From: AP-15 sp035509615
GTDB taxonomy: Bacteria > Pseudomonadota > Alphaproteobacteria > ATCC43930 > CGMCC-115725
DNA: 8,213 nt
Assembly (NCBI GenBank): GCA_035509615.1
Contig: DATJLK010000100.1
Span: 1 to 8,213 of the forward strand
Direction: 5' to 3'
Position 1 is the first letter of the stretch; the number at the start of each line of letters is the position of its first letter. Under the pieces are notes generated by a model, which worked only from the letters and a program-made list of their open reading frames with translations, ran no database searches and was not told where the DNA came from. Positions 6,608 through 8,213 of the stretch are shown here, one piece after another. A program made the position numbers and the translations under genes.

Positions 6608-6638
6608 TCGGCCATCTCTTTAAAACCATAATGGCCGA
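6608..6638 (+). repeat. Inverted repeat upstream of the SelW-like gene
   Basis: TCGGCCAT (6608-6615) and ATGGCCGA (6631-6638) are perfect 8-bp inverted repeats with a 15-nt A/T-rich loop. It lies about 57 nt before the SelW-like start and 30 nt after the small membrane ORF. It could be an operator, a leader RNA hairpin, or a weak terminator for the small ORF; no long T-run follows. Confidence 0.5.
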
Positions 6639-6680
6639 GGCGGCGTTATTGTGCTAAAAGCGCTTCGCCATTTCCTGTCG

Positions 6681-6686
6681 AAAGGT
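6681..6686 (+). promoter_or_regulatory. Ribosome binding site of the SelW-like gene
   Basis: AAAGGT lies 8 nt before the ATG at 6695. It supports that start and shows that the frame interrupted by TGA has its own initiation signal, as expected for a translated gene rather than a random frame. Confidence 0.6.
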
Positions 6687-6694
6687 CAGCGGCG

Positions 6695-6913
6695 ATGAAG
6701 GTCAGGATCGAATATTGCGTTCCTTGAAACTACCTACCCAGAGCCCTCCGTGCGAGGGCGCGGCTCGAAGAAAAGTACGGCGCCGAGGTTGAGCTCGTCA
6801 AAGGAACAAGCGGTGTGTTCGAAATCACCGTCGACGGCAAGCTCGCCTTCTCGAAAAAGCAGCTCGGCCGTTTCCCCGAAGACGCCGAAATCGACGCGCT
6901 CGGTGAAGGCTGA
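6695..6913 (+). CDS. SelW/Rdx-family selenoprotein, TGA read as selenocysteine
   Basis: If TGA at 6725-6727 is read as selenocysteine, this is a 72-residue protein starting MKVRIEYCVPUNYLPRA. It then runs RLEEKYGAEVELVKG, SGVFEITVDGKLAFSKKQL and GRFPEDAEIDALGEG, stopping at TGA 6911-6913. This is the SelT/SelW/SelH (Rdx) pattern: a short thioredoxin-like fold with a beta-strand, a CxxU or CxxC redox loop (Cys8, Sec11), a helix, then G-GVFE-x-x-VDG and F-S-K ... GRFP. The role is presumably thiol-disulfide redox; no substrate is known. The interrupting TGA sits precisely at the redox Sec/Cys position, and the frame is otherwise uninterrupted. A ribosome binding site (AAAGGT) precedes it and a SECIS-like hairpin follows (6743-6759). 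An ordinary gene caller would miss it or call only a fragment. The alternative is a pseudogene with a nonsense mutation, which is less likely given the position. Confidence 0.85.
6743..6759 (+). promoter_or_regulatory. Candidate bacterial SECIS stem-loop
   Basis: GCCCTC (6743-6748) pairs fully with GAGGGC (6754-6759) around the 5-nt loop CGTGC. Between TGA (ends 6727) and the apical loop there are 21 nt, and a G is the second loop base. Bacterial SECIS rules as I recall them ask for about 16-37 nt, a short loop, and G in the first two loop positions, so it fits. It would bind SelB carrying Sec-tRNA. A competing pairing, GAGCC (6741-6745) with GGCTC (6762-6766), is possible. Confidence 0.65.
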
Positions 6914-6926
6914 ATAAGCAGGCAGC

Positions 6927-6967
6927 GGGTCGGCAGCAGGTCAGCGTAGCGGTTTGCTGACCGACCC
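6927..6967. terminator. Large bulged hairpin between convergent genes
   Basis: GGTCAGC (6939-6945) pairs with GCTGACC (6956-6962) around a 10-nt loop. The stem then continues as GGGTC (6927-6931) with GACCC (6963-6967), leaving a 7-nt bulge on the left side. It begins 13 nt past the SelW-like stop and covers the end of the opposing pseudogene. It has no T-run on either side, so a terminator role is a guess; a stabilising 3' structure is also possible. Confidence 0.4.
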
Positions 6968-7339
6968 ATTCGCGTGGACATGAATGACGGCGTGCGCGTC
7001 GCTATAGATGCGCCGCCAGCCCGGCAAATGGTCGAGCAAACTCACGGCCCGCTGATCGGGCATCAGCAATGTTCGAGCGATTGGAAATGCTGGAAATCGG
7101 GCGCGCGCCATTCGATTAACGATAATTGCAGCGCCGGCATTGCCATCATCTTGACCGGCTCGACGACCCGCAGCGATGTGCAAGCAGGTGTCGGGATCGC
7201 GCAGCAACGCTTCCCGGTGCGCCAGCCCCGGCGCAACGGCCAGTGGCGCAACGGCCAGTAGCGCCACAACTGCCGGCGACGGCGGCGCCACGGCCGCCCC
7301 GCGACAAACACCTCGCCGCCGGCCCCCAGCCATCTGCAC
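6941..7339 (-). pseudogene. Remnant of a polytopic membrane (glycosyltransferase-type) protein, middle deleted
   Basis: A minus-strand frame of 132 residues whose two ends both look protein-like but do not belong side by side. Residues about 21-60 have a hydrophobic segment (AVVALLAVAPLAVAPGLA) and then LLRDPDTCLHIAAGR. The latter recalls the 'DPDTYWHIAxGRW' motif near the start of large polytopic membrane proteins, some annotated as glycosyltransferases. Residues about 90-122 (LLMPDQRAVSLLDHLPGWRR, then IYSDAHAVIHVH) recall the C-terminal tail of the same group, which would normally be several hundred residues later. The 30 residues between look like out-of-frame filler. I infer an internal deletion left a short, dead fusion. 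The recognition is from memory of motifs only; it could instead be a chance frame. No ribosome binding site precedes the GTG at 7339. Confidence 0.38.
7231..7260. repeat. 15-bp tandem duplication
   Basis: GCGCAACGGCCAGTG (7231-7245) is followed directly by GCGCAACGGCCAGTA (7246-7260), 14 of 15 identical. In the minus-strand remnant it encodes LAVAP twice in the hydrophobic segment and preserves the frame. It is a simple slippage duplication. Confidence 0.8.
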
Positions 7340-7458
7340 AGAAATACACCGACCCGATGCTCCGGACCGTCCGCGAAGCTCCGGCCAGTCAGATGCCGGC
7401 GCCGCTCTGGATGACGACTCTCGCAGTCGCTGATAAGCGGGAGATTAAGCCGGCCCGG

Positions 7459-8213
7459 CTATTTTGCCGCGACCGGCAGATCCTCGGCGTACATTTCGGG
7501 CAGCACGGTCTGGCGCCAGGTTTCATCCCGCGGGAAGATCTTTTCGATCGCGCGCGCCTGATAATAGCTGGTGTCGGTCCCCGGCGGGTTGCCGCCGGCC
7601 TGCACGGTTTTGACCGAGTTGAGCAGCAAGCGCCGGGTGGCGATGATCGCCCGGTCGGCCGGTCCCAAATGCTCCTTGGAGCGGTCAACCACCGGCCCCA
7701 TCCCTTCCTGCAACGCGCGGTCCTGGGTGTTGACCCCCTCGATGCCGGTGAAGGTCTCGTGTTTCTGGACCTGGCGGTCGATCAGCCAGTTGTTGGTCTT
7801 GTTGCGGAAGGAGCGGAACTCGCCCGATTGCTCGACATAGTCGGGGCCGTTGCCGTTGCCGCGCTCCATGCGGTCCTCGTCGGTCAGCCCGTCCGCGCCG
7901 TAGCTGTACATCCAGTTGTAGACCATGCAGTTATAGTCGTCGATCGGGACCCAGATGTGGCCGGCAATCATCGAGCGGTCGCCGCCGCCCATGGCGCGGC
8001 CCAGCTGCTGCGGTCGGATCTGGGTGAACGGCATGACGAAGTGGTAGGACCGGACATAGGTCTGATCCTCCTCGAGCGGGCGGATGCCGACATAGCGGTA
8101 GCCGTAATCGGTGACGTCGACCTCGAGGGTCGGCGCCTTGCCGCGCACGAACGGGCCCGATACCGGAATGCCGGGACGGTTGGTGTTGGCGGTGATCGTG
8201 CGATGCAGGATCG
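7459..8213 (-). CDS. Rieske ring-hydroxylating oxygenase alpha subunit, C-terminal part (5' end beyond window)
   Basis: The C-terminal catalytic domain of a Rieske non-heme iron oxygenase of the phthalate 4,5-dioxygenase type, which uses O2 and electrons from a reductase to hydroxylate aromatic acids or related compounds. The frame is open from the right edge to TAG at 7459-7461, about 251 residues; the Rieske [2Fe-2S] domain and true start lie beyond 8213. ILHRTI at the edge may hold the second His of the iron-binding HxxxxH. Typical segments follow: TDYGYRYVGIRPL, FVMPFTQIRPQQ, GHIWVPIDDYNCMVYNWMYS, then NTQDRALQEGMGPVVDRS and EHLGPADRAI. The Asp of NTQD (7720-7722) is the likely third iron ligand. 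The C-terminus ends AEDLPVAAK. Substrate cannot be told. GTG at 8148 is internal, not the start. The gene stands alone here beside the pseudogene, unrelated to the housekeeping block. Confidence 0.95.
   Translation of the reverse strand, partial: ILHRTITANTNRPGIPVSGPFVRGKAPTLEVDVTDYGYRYVGIRPLEEDQTYVRSYHFVMPFTQIRPQQLGRAMGGGDRSMIAGHIWVPIDDYNCMVYNWMYSYGADGLTDEDRMERGNGNGPDYVEQSGEFRSFRNKTNNWLIDRQVQKHETFTGIEGVNTQDRALQEGMGPVVDRSKEHLGPADRAIIATRRLLLNSVKTVQAGGNPPGTDTSYYQARAIEKIFPRDETWRQTVLPEMYAEDLPVAAK

Noticed and set aside
6974..7261. Plus-strand 95-aa frame after the SelW-like gene
   Set aside because: It has no ribosome binding site or recognisable domain, and the opposite strand carries the better protein-like signal.
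5945..7458. Genomic island integrated at tRNA-Pro
   Set aside because: No integrase, and no repeat of the tRNA 3' end in the window; the gene-poor, AT-richer stretch alone is insufficient.
7448..7465. Palindrome AGCCGGCCCGGCT followed by ATTTT next to the Rieske gene stop
   Set aside because: Short stem with almost no loop; the T-run is on the plus strand, where no gene ends nearby, and falls inside the Rieske coding end. Not a credible terminator.

Overview
The window looks like chromosomal DNA from a GC-rich alphaproteobacterium. The evidence is the split glycyl-tRNA synthetase pair glyQ-glyS next to an S49 peptidase and a YfiC-like methyltransferase, a long-chain polyprenyl diphosphate synthase, and the palindromic 'VIPAxAG...DSRFRGND' repeat common in such genomes. 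Rhodospirillales or Rhizobiales are plausible, but I cannot fix the genus.

Positions 1-4679 hold a compact minus-strand cluster. In transcription order it contains a DUF2007 protein, a tRNA1(Val)-type N6-adenine methyltransferase (start overlaps the previous stop), a cytoplasmic S49 peptidase, a small membrane-anchored Cys-rich protein, glyQ, and glyS (cut by the left edge). The theme is translation plus protein and membrane housekeeping. glyS carries a 75-bp palindromic repeat inserted in frame, so the synthetase contains 25 residues encoded by repeat DNA.

From 4680 the plus strand carries a divergent octaprenyl/decaprenyl diphosphate synthase (quinone side chain), then tRNA-Pro(CGG) with a good sigma-70-type promoter. 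The 6022-7458 stretch beyond the tRNA is gene-poor. It has a 17-bp direct repeat, a possible 40-residue single-span membrane peptide with a strong ribosome binding site, and probably the most interesting gene here: a SelW/Rdx-like protein of 72 residues, interrupted only by an in-frame TGA at the selenocysteine position of the C-x-x-U motif. A stem-loop just downstream has the layout of a bacterial SECIS element. Converging on it is a remnant that seems to join the two ends of a large polytopic membrane protein, with the middle missing.

At the right edge (7459-8213, minus) is the C-terminal catalytic part of a phthalate 4,5-dioxygenase-type Rieske oxygenase, an accessory catabolic gene unrelated to the housekeeping block.

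Main points: (1) a probable SelW-like selenoprotein, which an ordinary ORF caller would miss; (2) an in-frame palindromic repeat inside the essential glyS; (3) an internally deleted membrane-protein pseudogene. I saw no CRISPR array, transposase, integrase or origin.
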